Positions 36,585 to 47,822 of a stretch of DNA of 64,000 bases are shown piece after piece (the first letter of the stretch is position 1; every line of letters starts with the position of its first letter). The DNA is from Acholoe squamosa (Eukaryota; Annelida; Polychaeta; Phyllodocida; Polynoidae). The notes below the pieces were generated by a model, which was not told the DNA's origin, searched no databases, and was given only the letters and a program-made list of their open reading frames with translations. Location of the stretch: positions 2,525,181 through 2,589,180 of the forward strand of contig OX439035.1 in the NCBI GenBank assembly GCA_949317995.1. The letters run 5' to 3'. Both the position numbers and the translations under genes were made by a program.

Positions 36585-36716
36585 AACATAAAATAAATAG
36601 AGAACTAAACTCCCCTGGTGTACTCGGTGGTCGATCCACCCCTCAGGAGACGACTCCCTCGTGGTGGATCGGCCACCTCGTACACCACGGTCGTTTAGCT
36701 CTCTCTATTTATGTTA
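36585..36716. repeat. Long hairpin beside the transposon
   Basis: The outer arms AACATAAAATAAATAGAGAA and CTCTCTCTATTTATGTTA pair, as do the inner arms TGGTGTACTCGGTGGTCGAT and GGATCGGCCACCTCGTACAC. The loop holds the CAGGAGACGACTCCCTC bases. An extra word, CCACCACAGTGGCCGATCC, lies upstream near 36451. It is non-coding. Confidence 0.8.
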
Positions 36717-36837
36717 TAATGAAGTGATACATATTGGAAACATACGAGGACCAAACCTCACTCCAATCCCCACCTGGCCCTCTCCCCCATTACTCTTATA
36801 ATAATAACTACACTTATCCCCCAACCCTGCAATGTAT

Positions 36838-36903
36838 GTAGGGTAAATCACCCCTGACTCGACCACTGGCACTAGGCATGTTGGTACCTTAAGACGACCA
36901 CCC
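36838..36903 (+). repeat. Outer inverted repeat, left
   Basis: This stretch, containing CCTGACTCGACCACT, GTTGGTACCTTAAG and CGACCACC, is inverted at 47930-47990 with moderate identity. Both lie outside the TA tracts that flank the 10.86 kb transposon, so they are either the arms of an older element into whose centre it inserted or an outer, decayed terminal repeat. Confidence 0.6.
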
Positions 36904-36946
36904 TGGACTATGACAGAATTACTTATTGATTGTACCTCATTACCTA

Positions 36947-36948
<2 letters not shown>

Positions 36949-36988
<40 letters not shown>
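36949..36988. repeat. (AT)n tract at the left transposon border
   Basis: Twenty AT dinucleotides stop abruptly at the transposon's GGGTCATTCC end. The matching tract on the other side is 47850-47874. Confidence 0.95.
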
Positions 36989-36990
<2 letters not shown>

Positions 36991-37015
36991 GTCATTCCAG
37001 GTTTTACTGGTCAGG
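36989..37015 (+). repeat. Left terminal inverted repeat, 27 bp
   Basis: It begins GGGTCATTCCAGG and ends CTGGTCAGG. It is the exact reverse complement of 47823-47849. Because the flank is alternating AT, one or two more bases could belong to the repeat. Confidence 0.95.
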
Positions 37016-37539
37016 GGGGGCCTGGATCAAGAATCTACAAACTCAGTATTTCTTAATAACATTATATTTTATTGATAGCCCTATATCTTGGCTTATTAAA
37101 AAGTTTCATTCAAGGATCCAACTCCTAGGGGGTCAGTTTTTATCGCAGATGCCGTAAAACCTTCTAAAAAGGGGGTACGTTAATGATCGTAATCAAACAA
37201 ACATGAATAACACCACTAATAAGAGGCCTGGAAACACCAAATATTGTGGCCAGACTGGTACAATACATGACTTTATGTATACCAAAAAGCTAAAGTGAGG
37301 CCCGAAAACTCTTGAAGTTACGCATAGGTGGATAAATTGGAAAATATGAAAATTTGTGAATTTATTTTACCATTTTTTAACTTTAGCCTAGCTCATTCAA
37401 AATCCTTCATACAATGACTATATTAACTGTCCATTGTCTCTAGTAGACCTACTGTACATAATAATAAGAATTGGCCTGATATATCATACCTATACTTCAT
37501 ACTTGGTGCTTGCGTAGAGGCCATTATATTACACATATT

Positions 37540-39520
37540 ATCATTAACGTACCCTATTTGTTAACCTCTCACAGAATGGCCACAGCTCATCTATACATCA
37601 TCATATGCCATTTTTATCACATACATCATTACAAGAGAGGTTGTACTACCTATCTAGAGTCATTTAACCCTGCATAAGGCCCATCTTGGGTGTTTAATAT
37701 CACTTTGAAAATTAAAAATCACAAAATTTCTACACTTCTCGCAAAGCATGCATGCCATGGGGTGCTAAAATGCATCTTTATATACACCAAATAGTATTTT
37801 CTCATAAGCCAAACATGTCTATGATTGAATACAAATAATAGAAACACCATACAAGATGATAGGCTGCCACTATAACAATAGAACTTTAACAATCTCAAAA
37901 TCCTCCTACCGGTCATTAACGTACCCCATTTGCTAATCTATCAAAGAATGGCCACAGCTCACCTATACACTATCATATACCATTGGCATCACACACATAA
38001 TGAGTAAAGAGGTTGTACTACCTATCTAGAGTCATTTAAACATACATAAGGCCCATCTTGGGTGTTCAATATCACTTTGAAAATTAAAATCACAACTTTT
38101 TCAACACTTCTCGCGGCCTTCGCTTGCAGCAAAGTACAAAAATATACTCTTATATACCTTAAATACTCTTTCCTGAGGGTAAATGAGACCATAATACATA
38201 TATACAGTCATTTAACCATTGATAAGGGCCATCTTGGGTGTTTAATATCACTTTGGAAATTAAAAATCACAAAATTTTTACACTTCTCGCAACATCTGCA
38301 TGTCATGGAGTGCTAAAATGTATCTTTATATACACCAAATAGTATTTTTTGATAAGTCACACACCTCTACTATTGAATAGAAATGTTAGAAACACCATAC
38401 CATGTCATAGGTTGACAATATCCAATTTTTACTTTGTTCATCTCTCAATCCTCGTACCGTCATTAACGTACCCCGGTCTTTAACCTATCAAAGAATGGCC
38501 ACAGCTCAACTCTACACCATCATATACCATTGGCATTGCACACACATTGACAAAAGAGATTGTAATACCTATCTAGAGTCATTTAAACATGCATAAGGCC
38601 CATCTTGGGTGTCCAATATCACTTTTAGAATTAAAAATCACAAAATTTCTACACTTCTCGCAACATCGGCATGTCATGGAGTGCTAAAATGTATCTTTAT
38701 ATACACCAAATAGTATTTTTTGACAAACCACACACCTCTACTATTGAATAGAAATGTTAGAAACACCATACCATGTCATAGGTTGACAATATCGAATTTT
38801 AACTTTGTTCATGTCAAAATTGCTCGTACCGATCATTAACGTACCCCAGTCGTTAACCTATCAAAGAATGGCCACAGCTCAACTCTACACCATCATATGC
38901 CATTGTTATCACATACACCATCACAAGAGAGGTGATACTACCTATCTAGAGTAATTTAAACATGCATAAGGCCCATCTTGGGTGTTCAATATCACTTTGA
39001 AAATTAAATATCACAAAATTTCTACACTTCTCGCAACATCGGCATGTCATGGAGTGCTAAAATGTATCTTTATATACACCAAATAGTATTTTTTGACAAA
39101 CCACACACCTCTACTATTGAATAGAAATGTTAGAAACACCATACCATGTCATAGGTTGACAATATCGAATTTTAACTTTGTTAATGTCAAAATTGCTCAT
39201 ACCGATCATTAACGTACCCCAGTCGTTAACCTATCAAAGAATGGCCACAGCTCAACTCTACACCATCATATGCCATTGTTATCACATACACCATCACAAG
39301 AGAGGTTGTACTACCTATCTAGAGTCATTTAAACATACATAAGGCCCATCTTGGGTGTTCAATATCACTTTGAAAATTAAATATCACAACTTTTTCAACA
39401 CTTCTCGCGGCCTTCGCTTGCAGCACAGTACAAAAATATACACTTATATACCTTAAATACTCTTTCCTGAGGGTAAATGAGATCATAATACATATATACA
39501 GTCATTTAACCATTGACCCT
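37540..39520 (-). repeat. Left array of ~373-bp subterminal repeats
   Basis: Units carry CATTAACGTACCCC, then AAAGAATGGCCACAGCTCA, AAGGCCCATCTTGGGTGT, CTTCTCGCAACATC and TATATACACCAAATAGTATT. Motif copies at 37540, 37909, 38457, 38830 and 39203 give spacings of 370, 547, 373 and 373 bp. The orientation is opposite to that of the right array, so together the arrays form a very long imperfect inverted repeat around the catalytic exon. Confidence 0.9.
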
Positions 39521-39581
39521 AAAAACTCGCTTAAACTCCAGCAACTGAGATGTAACACTTGTGTGAAACAAACAGAACCAT

Positions 39582-42102
39582 TTAGCAACTATTGGCAAGT
39601 CTGTTGTCTTCCTCCTTACGGTGCTTTATTAGTTTCATGTTGGCCATTTTGACTGTGTTATCATGGAGGATGTGGCCCCAGACGGTGGAGTTCCCATACC
39701 GCTTCTTGTTTACATAGCCAAGGATGGTATTATGGTATATAAACTGGACATTGGGCTTGGTTGGGAACTTGTGGCAAGTGAGGTTTTTCGCCGGATGAAT
39801 GAGGAACATGACCTCATACATGTCACTCTCACTGTCCACAGCTAAGACCTTGCCCATGTGCCATGCGTCCTTGGTGGAGTCTGACTCATGCAGGAATGCG
39901 CAGGTGACAAACTGTCCCTCTTGGTACTCATCCTGCACGAATACAGCTGTATCCTCAATGTCCATTGTCGATCCGCCCTCAAAAACGGGAGGTGAGGTTG
40001 GTCCGTCCTGTCGCATATGCTTTGTGACGGGAGCCTCAACTGCACGCTCCGCAGCACGCTTTTGTGCGGCACACGGAGGCACATTTTCTTTGTTAGCCGT
40101 GGCTGGGGCAGGAACCATGTTCTTGCGGGTGCGCTTGCCAGCCACGACGGGTGAGGGACCCCCTTGGCGCTTGCAGGCAGAGGTGCTAGCGACAGGAGCG
40201 GGGAGAGTGTTCCGTACCGAAGTACCTCGAGTCTGCTTTGGCGGGGGTACATCATCGCCGTCCACCTCAGCAGGGACAGTCCTCTGTCGCGTCTGCTGTG
40301 GTGGGGGAGGAGCCTTCTTGTTGTTGAATTTCATTGGGTGTGTGATCCAGTCTGGACACCCACGAATGGACCTAAGGTCGGCCCAGCAGCACTCGCTGAA
40401 GCATGATTTGTGGCGTACAGCGAGGGACTTCCCGGGTTCGGCGGGCACAGCAGCATGAACTTTCTGGGTGCCCTTGATGGACTCGTCCGCTGCTACTTTG
40501 CCGACTGTGAGACGGGCGGTGGCGATATCCGCAACCGGAACGCAGATGTACTTGACGCGGCCTTCGAGTAGGTTGCCTTCAGCCGCGAAGCGCTCTGCAT
40601 TCTGGATTAGCGTTCCCCTGTTGACGAGGTTGTCTGCGTTGCGTTTTGCTGCAGCTCCAACGCCGTCACAGGGGCCCTTTCCGTGTCCCGCCTCGAAGTA
40701 GGTCCATGTCGCTTGTAGACCACTGACAAGTTCTACGTGGCGCACCAGTATGGAAAAGATGGAGATGTTCCGATACTGGCTCGATGGGGAGTCCGATGCA
40801 TAGTGCACCCACGCGACCTGGGGCAGGTTCTCTTGCAGGAACGCTGCCAGAACTTGAATGAATGCCAGGATCGCACCGGTGTCATGCTTTCTGTCGTCGG
40901 TGACGAGGGCCACAGAGTGGTGTCTGATCTCCCCAGTTGGTCCATGCCGGTAGTGAAGGACTGCTGGGTGGAGCGTAACCGGGTCTTTGGCGTAATAGAC
41001 ACTCTGTGGCCCATCAGGATACGAGACAAGCCAATTCTCGGCGAAGTCCATCTGGATGACTGTCTCGTACACTGACAAGGAACTCCTCAGTTCACGCACG
41101 ATCCGGTGTTGGCTACGGGCCCGATCGACGTGGTCGGCCATGGACATGAACTCGTCCTTGACCAACGTGATGAACTCCTTTTTGGATTTATCGGTTACCC
41201 AAGTGGGCCGGAGCTTCATCACCATCTTCTTCTCCTCGGGCTTGCCGTAGATAACCGGAACGTACTTCCACGTCAGGTAGTCTACATGGTCCATCTTCAC
41301 CGACTGGGTCAGCTGTTGCTCGAACACGTCCGCAGTGGTGTTCTGGACCAGGGTGTCCACTGAAGTCTTGATGTTAGCTGCCTTCAGCATGAGAGCGAAA
41401 TTTTGATGTTTCTGGCAGAGGCAGATTTTCTCATTCTGCAGCTCTACCGGAATTAGATAACTATGTTTACTCCTGATGTTGTAGAAGGTGGTGGACTCCA
41501 CAGGCCAGGCAGGGTTGGTGTCAAGGTAGCGCTTGTGGAGGACATACACAAACTCCACCAGGTTCCTTTTCTGTTCTCTGACCTTGACACCATCCAAGTT
41601 AACAATGATGGAGTCACCTCTGCCTGGCATCATGGTGGAGTTTTCCGGTAGGCACAGGAACTCAACGACTGCTGCCTCGCGTGCCTTTGCATTGACAGTG
41701 CTTTTATGGGGCTGATCTGAAGGGGGTGACGCCAGAGACTTGCGGTTGACCTTAATGTCCTTAGCCATCTGGGTGGTGAGACCCTTTGCTTGAAGGTTGG
41801 TTTCAGGGAAGGCCTTCCGCATGAAGTCTAGTGTGTCTTTGCTGTTGAGAGCCGCCACCCCATCGTAGATAAGATCTTTACACTGTTGCTGCTTCTGTGG
41901 TGTAGCAGCTGGACCGGCCGCCTGTGCCAAATCCGATTGTAGACGCGCCTGCATAGAGGACACCGACTCTCGCGTTGCAGCCAGTGTCCTCTCGAGGTAC
42001 TTGATGCGGTTAGTTTTAGGTGTTGTGGTCTTCCTTGTCCTTGTCGGGGGTCGGTTTGCAGGGGTCGTCATCATTTTCGTCTGACCGGTAGGCGGGGAGG
42101 TG
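39582..42102 (-). CDS. Transposase, exon 4 (catalytic core and C-terminus)
   Basis: The exon follows a TTTCCAATTTACAG acceptor and is open to TAG-type termination after LANSC. Counting from the Met at 42074 (830 residues): basic N-terminus 1-30, a helix 25-55, C-L-C-x-x-H at about 218-223, and an RNase-H-like core with M-D-F-A-E-N-W (Asp343), A-S-D-S-P-S-S-Q-Y-R-N (Asp428) and GHGKGPCDGVGAAAKR (Asp470 region). These fit a DDE-type catalytic triad. After a Pro/Ala/Lys-rich linker, residues about 695-800 (E-G-Q-F-V-T-C-A-F to I-Y-H-N-T-I-L-G) resemble the small C-terminal chromatin-reader-like domain seen in related proteins. Frames on the opposite strand are shadows. Confidence 0.9.
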
Positions 42103-44175
42103 CTGTAAATTGGAAATGAGAAAGCATTAACAAATTGGTATTTAGAAATTCATTTGAGGCATTAGTCAGCAAAGCGAATATTATGTCACTACATGAGCTA
42201 ATTTCACTACATGAGCTAAATTAAATTGTTAATCATTTATGCTTTACTTGTGATATTATGTCATGGTGATAATATTAACCAGTAATTGTAATAACAATAC
42301 GATGTCATGTACATGAGCTAATTCTAAAAAGGTGGCAATACAAGTATAGTCAAATAAGCAGCAACAACTAACATTAAACAAGCAACATCTCAACATGCAA
42401 CACAACTAGTCTATTCTAATATAGCATTCTACTGTATAATTACATTATGCTACTCCTGCTCAACGGAGCGCTTCAAGGTAGCACTGGAAAATGAATGGCA
42501 ATTATAAGAATTATCTGGACTAATAAATAGGTTAGGCTAATAAACCACCAGGTTAAAAATTTGTGATTGTGGACCTTATGCATGTTCAAATGACTCTAGA
42601 TAGGTAGTACAATCTCTTTTGTCAATGTGTGTGCAATGCCAATGGTATATGATGGTGTAGAGTTGAGCTGTGGCCATTCTTTGATAGGTTAACGACTGGG
42701 GTACGTTAATGATCGGTACGAGCAATTTTGACATGAACAAAGTTAAAATTCTATATTGTCAACCTATGACATGGTATGGTGTTTCTAACATTTCTATTCA
42801 ATAGTAGAGGTGTGTGGTTTGTCAAAATATACTATTTGGTGTATATAAAGATACATTTTAGCACTCCATGACATGCCGATGTTGCGAGAAGTGTAGAAAT
42901 TCTGTGATATTTAATTCTAAAAGTGATATTGGACACCCAAGATGGGCCTTATGCTGGTTTAAATGACTCTAGATAGGTAGTACAACCTCTCTTGTGATGG
43001 TGTATGTGATAACAATGGCATATGATGGTGTAGAGTTGAGCTGTGGCCATTCTTTGATAGGTTAACGACTGGGGTACGTTAATGATCGGTACGAGCAATT
43101 TTGACATTAACAAAGTTAAAATTCTATATTGTCAACCTATGACATGGTATGGTGTTTCTAACATTTCTATTCAATAGTAGAGGTGTGTGGTTTGTCAAAA
43201 TATACTATTTGGTGTATATAAAGATACATTTTAGCACTCCATGACATGCCGATGTTGCGAGAAGTGTAGAAATTTTGTGATATTTAATTCTAAAAGTGAT
43301 ATTGAACACCCAAGATGGGCCTTATGCTGGTTTAAATGACTCTAGATAGGTAGTACAATCTCTTTTGTCAATGTGTGTGCAATGCCAATGGTATATGATG
43401 GTGTAGAGTTGAGCTGTGGCCATTCTTTGATAGGTTAACGACTGGGGTACGTTAATGATCGGTACGAGCAATTTTGACATGAACAAAGTTAAAATTCTAT
43501 ATTGTCAACCTATGACATGGTATGGTGTTTCTAACATTTCTATTCAATAGTAGAGGTGTGTGGTTTGTCAAAATATACTATTTGGTGTATATAAAGATAC
43601 ATTTTAGCACTCCATGACATGCCGATGTTGCGAGAAGTGTAGAAATTCTGTGATATTTAATTCTAAAAGTGATATTGGACACCCAAGATGGGCCTTATGC
43701 TGGTTTAAATGACTCTAGATAGGTAGTACAACCTCTCTTGTGATGGTGTATGTGATAACAATGGCATATGATGGTGTAGAGTTGAGCTGTGGCCATTCTT
43801 TGATAGGTTAACGACTGGGGTACGTTAATGATCGGTACGAGCAATTTTGACATTAACAAAGTTAAAATTCTATATTTTCAACCTATCACTTAGTCTGGTA
43901 TTTCTAACATTTCTATTCAATAGTAGAGGTGTGTGGTTTGTCAAAAAATACTATTTGGTGTATATAAAGATACATTTTAGCACTCCATGACATGCAGATG
44001 TTGCGAGAAGTGCAGAAATTTTGTGATTTTTTAATTTTCAAAGCCACAGTGGCCAGACAAGATGGGCCTTATGCATGGTAAAAACGACAATTCTACTAAC
44101 ATAGGGTGGATCCACAGAAAACACAATATCTGCACACAAGTGATTTGATACCTTTAAAGTGATCATAATACTTAC
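42103..44175 (-). repeat. Intron 3 with the right ~373-bp array
   Basis: The intron starts GTAAGT at 44175 and ends TTTACAG at 42103. Within it, from about 42585 to 44060, lie four tandem units with motif copies at 42698, 43071, 43444 and 43817, exactly 373 bp apart. Adjacent odd and even units are the more alike, suggesting amplification of a 746-bp dimer. The units run opposite to those of the left array. Confidence 0.9.
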
Positions 44176-44615
44176 ACATAATCCTCCGCGAGGGCCAGGT
44201 TGCCCGGTGGTGGCGGCGAAGAGTCGGCCGGCCTCGATCCGGTCGAACGCTGGCTGCGCCTCTTCTTGGGGGAGTCTTTCTGCGCAGCCTGACGGACCGG
44301 TCGAGTCGTCCGGCTCTCCTCTGCCACCTCCAGGGCAACCTGTCCTCGCCCCCCCGCCTCCGTGGTCGCTGCCCTCGGTGCCTCCTCCACGGGCGGTGCT
44401 GGTGAGGCCGTCGCGGCGCTGGTCTTTGCCCTGCCAGCTCGGCCTCCTGCCTTGCCCTTCCCGGCTGGTGCTGTGGGTGGTGCTGCCGAGGGTAGTGGTG
44501 CTGGTGCCGTGGCCACGACGGGCTCTGGGGAGGAGCACCCGGCCAGGCTTTCATCCCCCGACGAGATGAGGATGGCTGTGGCAGGGTCCACACCAGCCAC
44601 AGGCGCATGAGTCTC
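44176..44615 (-). CDS. Transposase, exon 3 (low-complexity linker)
   Basis: A 440-bp exon between a TCTACATTCAAG acceptor and a GTAAGT donor. It reads ETHAPVAGVDPATAILISSG, then Ala/Pro/Thr/Gly-rich sequence including APAGKGKAGGRAGRAK, an acidic patch and a basic KDSPKKRRSQRSTGSRPA, ending LALAEDY. It starts in phase 0 and ends in phase 2; the leftover GT plus C of exon 4 makes Val. Its GC content is much higher than the surrounding intron, which marks it as coding. G-R-A-G-R-A-K and S-P-K-K-R-R could bind DNA or act as a nuclear signal. Confidence 0.75.
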
Positions 44616-45018
44616 CTTGAATGTAGAGCAAGGGGCAAAACCATTAGTATTTATTAAGCAAGACATTTGGAGAATCGAATATTTGGTGTATGTCAAGCTA
44701 CAGGGGTAAAACAAGATGAACCTTATGCATGTTCAAATGACTCTAGATAGGTATTACAATCTCTTTTGTCAATGTGTGTGCAAAGCCAATGGTATATGAT
44801 GATGTATAGATAAGCTGTGGCCATTCTTTGACAGGTTAACGACTGGGGTACGTTAATGACCGGTACGAGCAATTTTGACATTAACAAAGTAAAAATTCGA
44901 TATTGTCAACAAATCACTTGGTAAGGTATTTCTAACATTCTATTCAATAGTAGAGATGTGTGGCTTACTATAAAAGAGTATCTGAATGCTATAGTGACAT
45001 TATAAACTATCCACCTAC
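44616..45018 (-). repeat. Intron 2 with a partial ~373-bp unit
   Basis: The 403-bp intron (GTAGGT to ATTCAAG) contains a diverged, truncated unit from about 44700 to 44990, with the motif GGGGTACGTTAATGACCG at 44845-44862 in the same orientation as the right array. Confidence 0.8.
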
Positions 45019-45339
45019 CTCCTCACTCCCGTCGGGGGACGAGAAGGACACCCGCTGGTACCTGGGGCGAGGGGCGAAGGGGAGGCGAACGGTCAGCTTC
45101 CCGAGCCCCTTGCCCCGGCCCCCTGCGGGTGTCCCTCTTCCCGCTGCCGCAGGTGCCGGTGCGGAGGCTGCAGCCGGACGTGGAGCCGCCTGCTCCGCTG
45201 CAGCCCCGGGAGCCGCCTGCTCTGGCACCAACACCGCAGCAGCGGTCGCAGCTGGGGTGCCCCTCCCAGTGCCTGCCCTGGCCTTCGGTCTCCCTGTTGG
45301 TGTGGGTGGGAGCGGCGGGAGGCCCAGCTTCTTCCGTCT
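45019..45339 (-). CDS. Transposase, exon 2 (AT-hook-like, Ala/Pro-rich)
   Basis: A 321-bp exon between CTTTCTGAATTCAG and GTAGGT, in phase 0 at both ends. It starts RRKKLGLPPLPPTPTGRPKA, continues with Ala/Pro/Glu runs, has RGTPAGGRGKGLGKLTVR, and ends YQRVSFSSPDGSEE. T-G-R-P-K-A-R-A is close to an AT-hook core (R-G-R-P), which suggests minor-groove binding to AT-rich DNA. It has no internal ATG in frame, so it can be translated only as part of a spliced message. Confidence 0.7.
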
Positions 45340-45548
45340 CTGAATTCAGAAAGGGAAAGACACATTAAGTAAACTGTCACACTGGCGAGTTACTCGCAGC
45401 AGTGTTTTGACTTAGCATTTACAGTATCTGTCCCTTGAAATTTGTATACTTATTAACATTCTTAATCTCATATCACAATAAAATGTTACCACCAGAGTAG
45501 CAGATTTTGAGGCACCACAGAGACTGAGAGGACGGAAAATTATCAAAC
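45340..45548 (-). other. Intron 1 of the transposase gene
   Basis: A 209-bp AT-rich intron. The donor AAG before GTTTGA is weaker than the others; the acceptor is strong. It contains no copy of the 18-bp motif. Confidence 0.6.
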
Positions 45549-45898
45549 CTTGTTCTCTTTCAGTCGCTCCCGGTAAGCCTTCTTCCGGGCATGGAGCATC
45601 TCGCGCCGCCGCTGCTCCTCAGCAGGGTCTCCCGCCAGTCTCTCCCTGTCCTTTTCTCGCTGGCGACGCGAGATCTCCGCCCGGTGGGCATCATAGGCGG
45701 CCGCCCCCATCTCCTGCCGCAGCCTGGTCTCGTACCGGGCCGAAGCTGCGGCATGGAGACGGGCCGCCTTCTCCCGGTCCTCCCGGTCCTCCTGCTCCTC
45801 CAGGTCTGGAGCATCAGCGGGAGCGTGCTCCCGCACACACCTCTTAGGGCGACGGGGGGGGGGTCGCCACCACCGCCACTGGGGGCTACGTCAGCCAT
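45549..45898 (-). CDS. Transposase, exon 1 (start, Arg/Glu-rich helix)
   Basis: After a TTTTTGCAG acceptor the exon begins exactly with ATG: MADVAPSGGGGDPPP. Past a run of ten C (45854-45863) the coherent reading is RRPKRCVREHAPADAPDLEE, then a long charged helix with ISRRQREKDRERL and ARKKAYRERLKENK at the end. This last pattern, R-x-x-x-Y/K-R-E-R-L-K-x-N, is a repeated basic helix typical of the N-termini of related proteins. The two readings are in different frames, so either one C is missing here (true slip or assembly error) or the start lies elsewhere. With one more C the exon is 351 bp and ends in phase 0, matching exon 2. Confidence 0.65.
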
Positions 45899-47822
45899 CT
45901 GCAAAAATGAGAAGAAATACATTAAATAAAAAGGTAAATAGTGATTAAACAAGTTCCTATATGCTGACAAAGGATGTACAACAAAGCCAAAGATTTTATC
46001 AGAGGTTTTTATGCTGATATGGTAATTCATAGTGAGGAAATCAGTAGATTTTAAGATAATAAGGAATTTGTTAGTGTTTGAATACTGATAAGATATACAT
46101 AAATAAATAGGAAAAAAATATTCATCATGTTCCTATATGCTTACAAATGATGTACAGTAACCCCGGAAGTTCAATCAGCTGATTAATTGCTAATATGGAA
46201 ATTTATACTGACAAAATATAAGGAAAATGCTGAAATATACCCACCACAAAAATTCTTTGGAAAAAAAGTATTCAGTATCTAACTAATGACACTTGTGTGA
46301 GTTAGAGGTACCATAGGGGCATGTCATGGTGAAATATGATGGAGCTATGTGCACTGGAAGTGCCACTTGTGTGGAAAATACAGAATAAGAAGGGGGGGTA
46401 CGTTAATGATCGCAAAGGTTTATAACCACTCAGCAGTGGTGGCTTTGTGCAAGGGTGAGCTTACCTGGTCAACACAACAGAGGGGGGACATGTCTAACAT
46501 ACCCACCATAAAACATCCCCCTGAATCCAAGATGGCGACCAGTAGGCAGGCATCTTGCCACCGGGGTACGTTAATGACCGACGAACACTATCTTCCTAAA
46601 TTTGGCCACTATGGCTATGCTTTCGATCCCACAGGAGGATTAACACACCAAAATGCCCAAATAGAGGTAGGAGAAGGAATATAACCCCAAAAAACCATGG
46701 GATAAGCACAATTTTGGCTGTGAGGGGGCCTAAAAGTTCACGACGAGGCAGAAATTTGGCCATTCAAGCCCAAATTGGGGTGGGGGGTCATCTCAAAACA
46801 CCCAAACATGGCCCAAAATGCATCTTACACACGTAGGGGGTCCTATTCTAAAGGATTATCAACAATTTAGACCCAAGGGTACATCATCTCGGCCAGGAGA
46901 GGCCAAATTCTGCTTGCCGAGCGAAAAATCATTAACGTACCCCAATTTTGAAAATACAGCCCGGGGTGGCCAAAGCTTCACCCTGGGGCCCCGGGCTGCA
47001 TCGCAGGCCTCCCCCGGCAACACATTTTACCCCCTAGCATCCAAAATACATCGTTCCGGTACACAAAAATTGATCTACGGCCCCCCACAGACATCTGCAA
47101 CAACATTTCATCGCAATTTCATGGAATTTCATGGAATTTCCTTACCTTTTTCACGAATTTGGCGTTCCTTTTGCAGGGGAACTCTGCTTAGGGGTAGCTA
47201 TAAACAAGCTGTGACCTCCTCTGAGCTGAAACACGGTACCCGGATGCAGGCCACTTCCGCCGGGCAACAGGAAGTCGTTTTTCTCTTCCCGCGCTGTTTT
47301 TCCCGCCGCCGATCATTAACGTACCCCGCTTACGAAGAGACCCCCCATACAGCCAAACCAGACTGTATTTGGCCACAATTCTTGTTCAGGCATGATGTAT
47401 TTACTCTAAAAGTGAACATAGACTGTGGGAACTGTATGTATTTGGTTTATTTTATTCTATTTAGAGGCAAAAGCCCGGGGTACGTTAATGATTGCGGTGT
47501 GCATTGAAAATCACTTATATGTGCCTGCCAAGGGTAATTCCCGGAGTACATGAAAAATTTTTTCATGGAAGACTCCCCCCTAGGGTACCTCTTAATTGCA
47601 TATAATAAGAACACTGATTATATTCCCTAACCAGGTTAGATAGGCTCTATCATTAACGTACCCCACGTGAAAATTTATAATTAAATGCATATAGAAGATA
47701 AATTATGCCCCAAGACCCACCCAAACCATATGGAAATCTTAGCTGTGACCCCCCACTAAGGAATAAAAATATTATTGGTGGTGTAGAAGTGTTTCCCTTG
47801 TTATTATATGCCCAAGAAGCCA
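45899..47822 (-). promoter_or_regulatory. Transposase 5' region with six motif copies
   Basis: It should hold the promoter and a 5' non-coding exon, because the start codon sits directly behind a splice acceptor. The 18-bp motif occurs at 46395 and 46563 (plus), 46928 and 47310 (minus), 47477 (plus) and 47648 (minus). Unlike the arrays, the sequence between copies is not repeated. CAGCCCGGGGTGGCC and GGGGCCCCGGGCTG near 46957-46999 form a GC hairpin. A 229-codon plus-strand frame at 46818-47507 translates two of the motifs and is not thought real. Confidence 0.5.

Noticed and set aside
39663-41715. Plus-strand frames up to 219 codons opposite the transposase
   Set aside because: They are antisense shadows of the long catalytic exon in GC-rich sequence and have no motif of their own.
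44038-45929. Alternative minus- and plus-strand frames over the GC-rich exons 1-3
   Set aside because: Only one frame per exon joins in phase through the splice sites; the others arise from low-complexity GC-rich codons.
46818-47507. 229-codon plus-strand frame in the transposase 5' region
   Set aside because: It translates two copies of the inverted motif (as LTYPNFE and LTYPAYE), has no family pattern and no splice support, and lies antisense to the transposase gene's 5' region.
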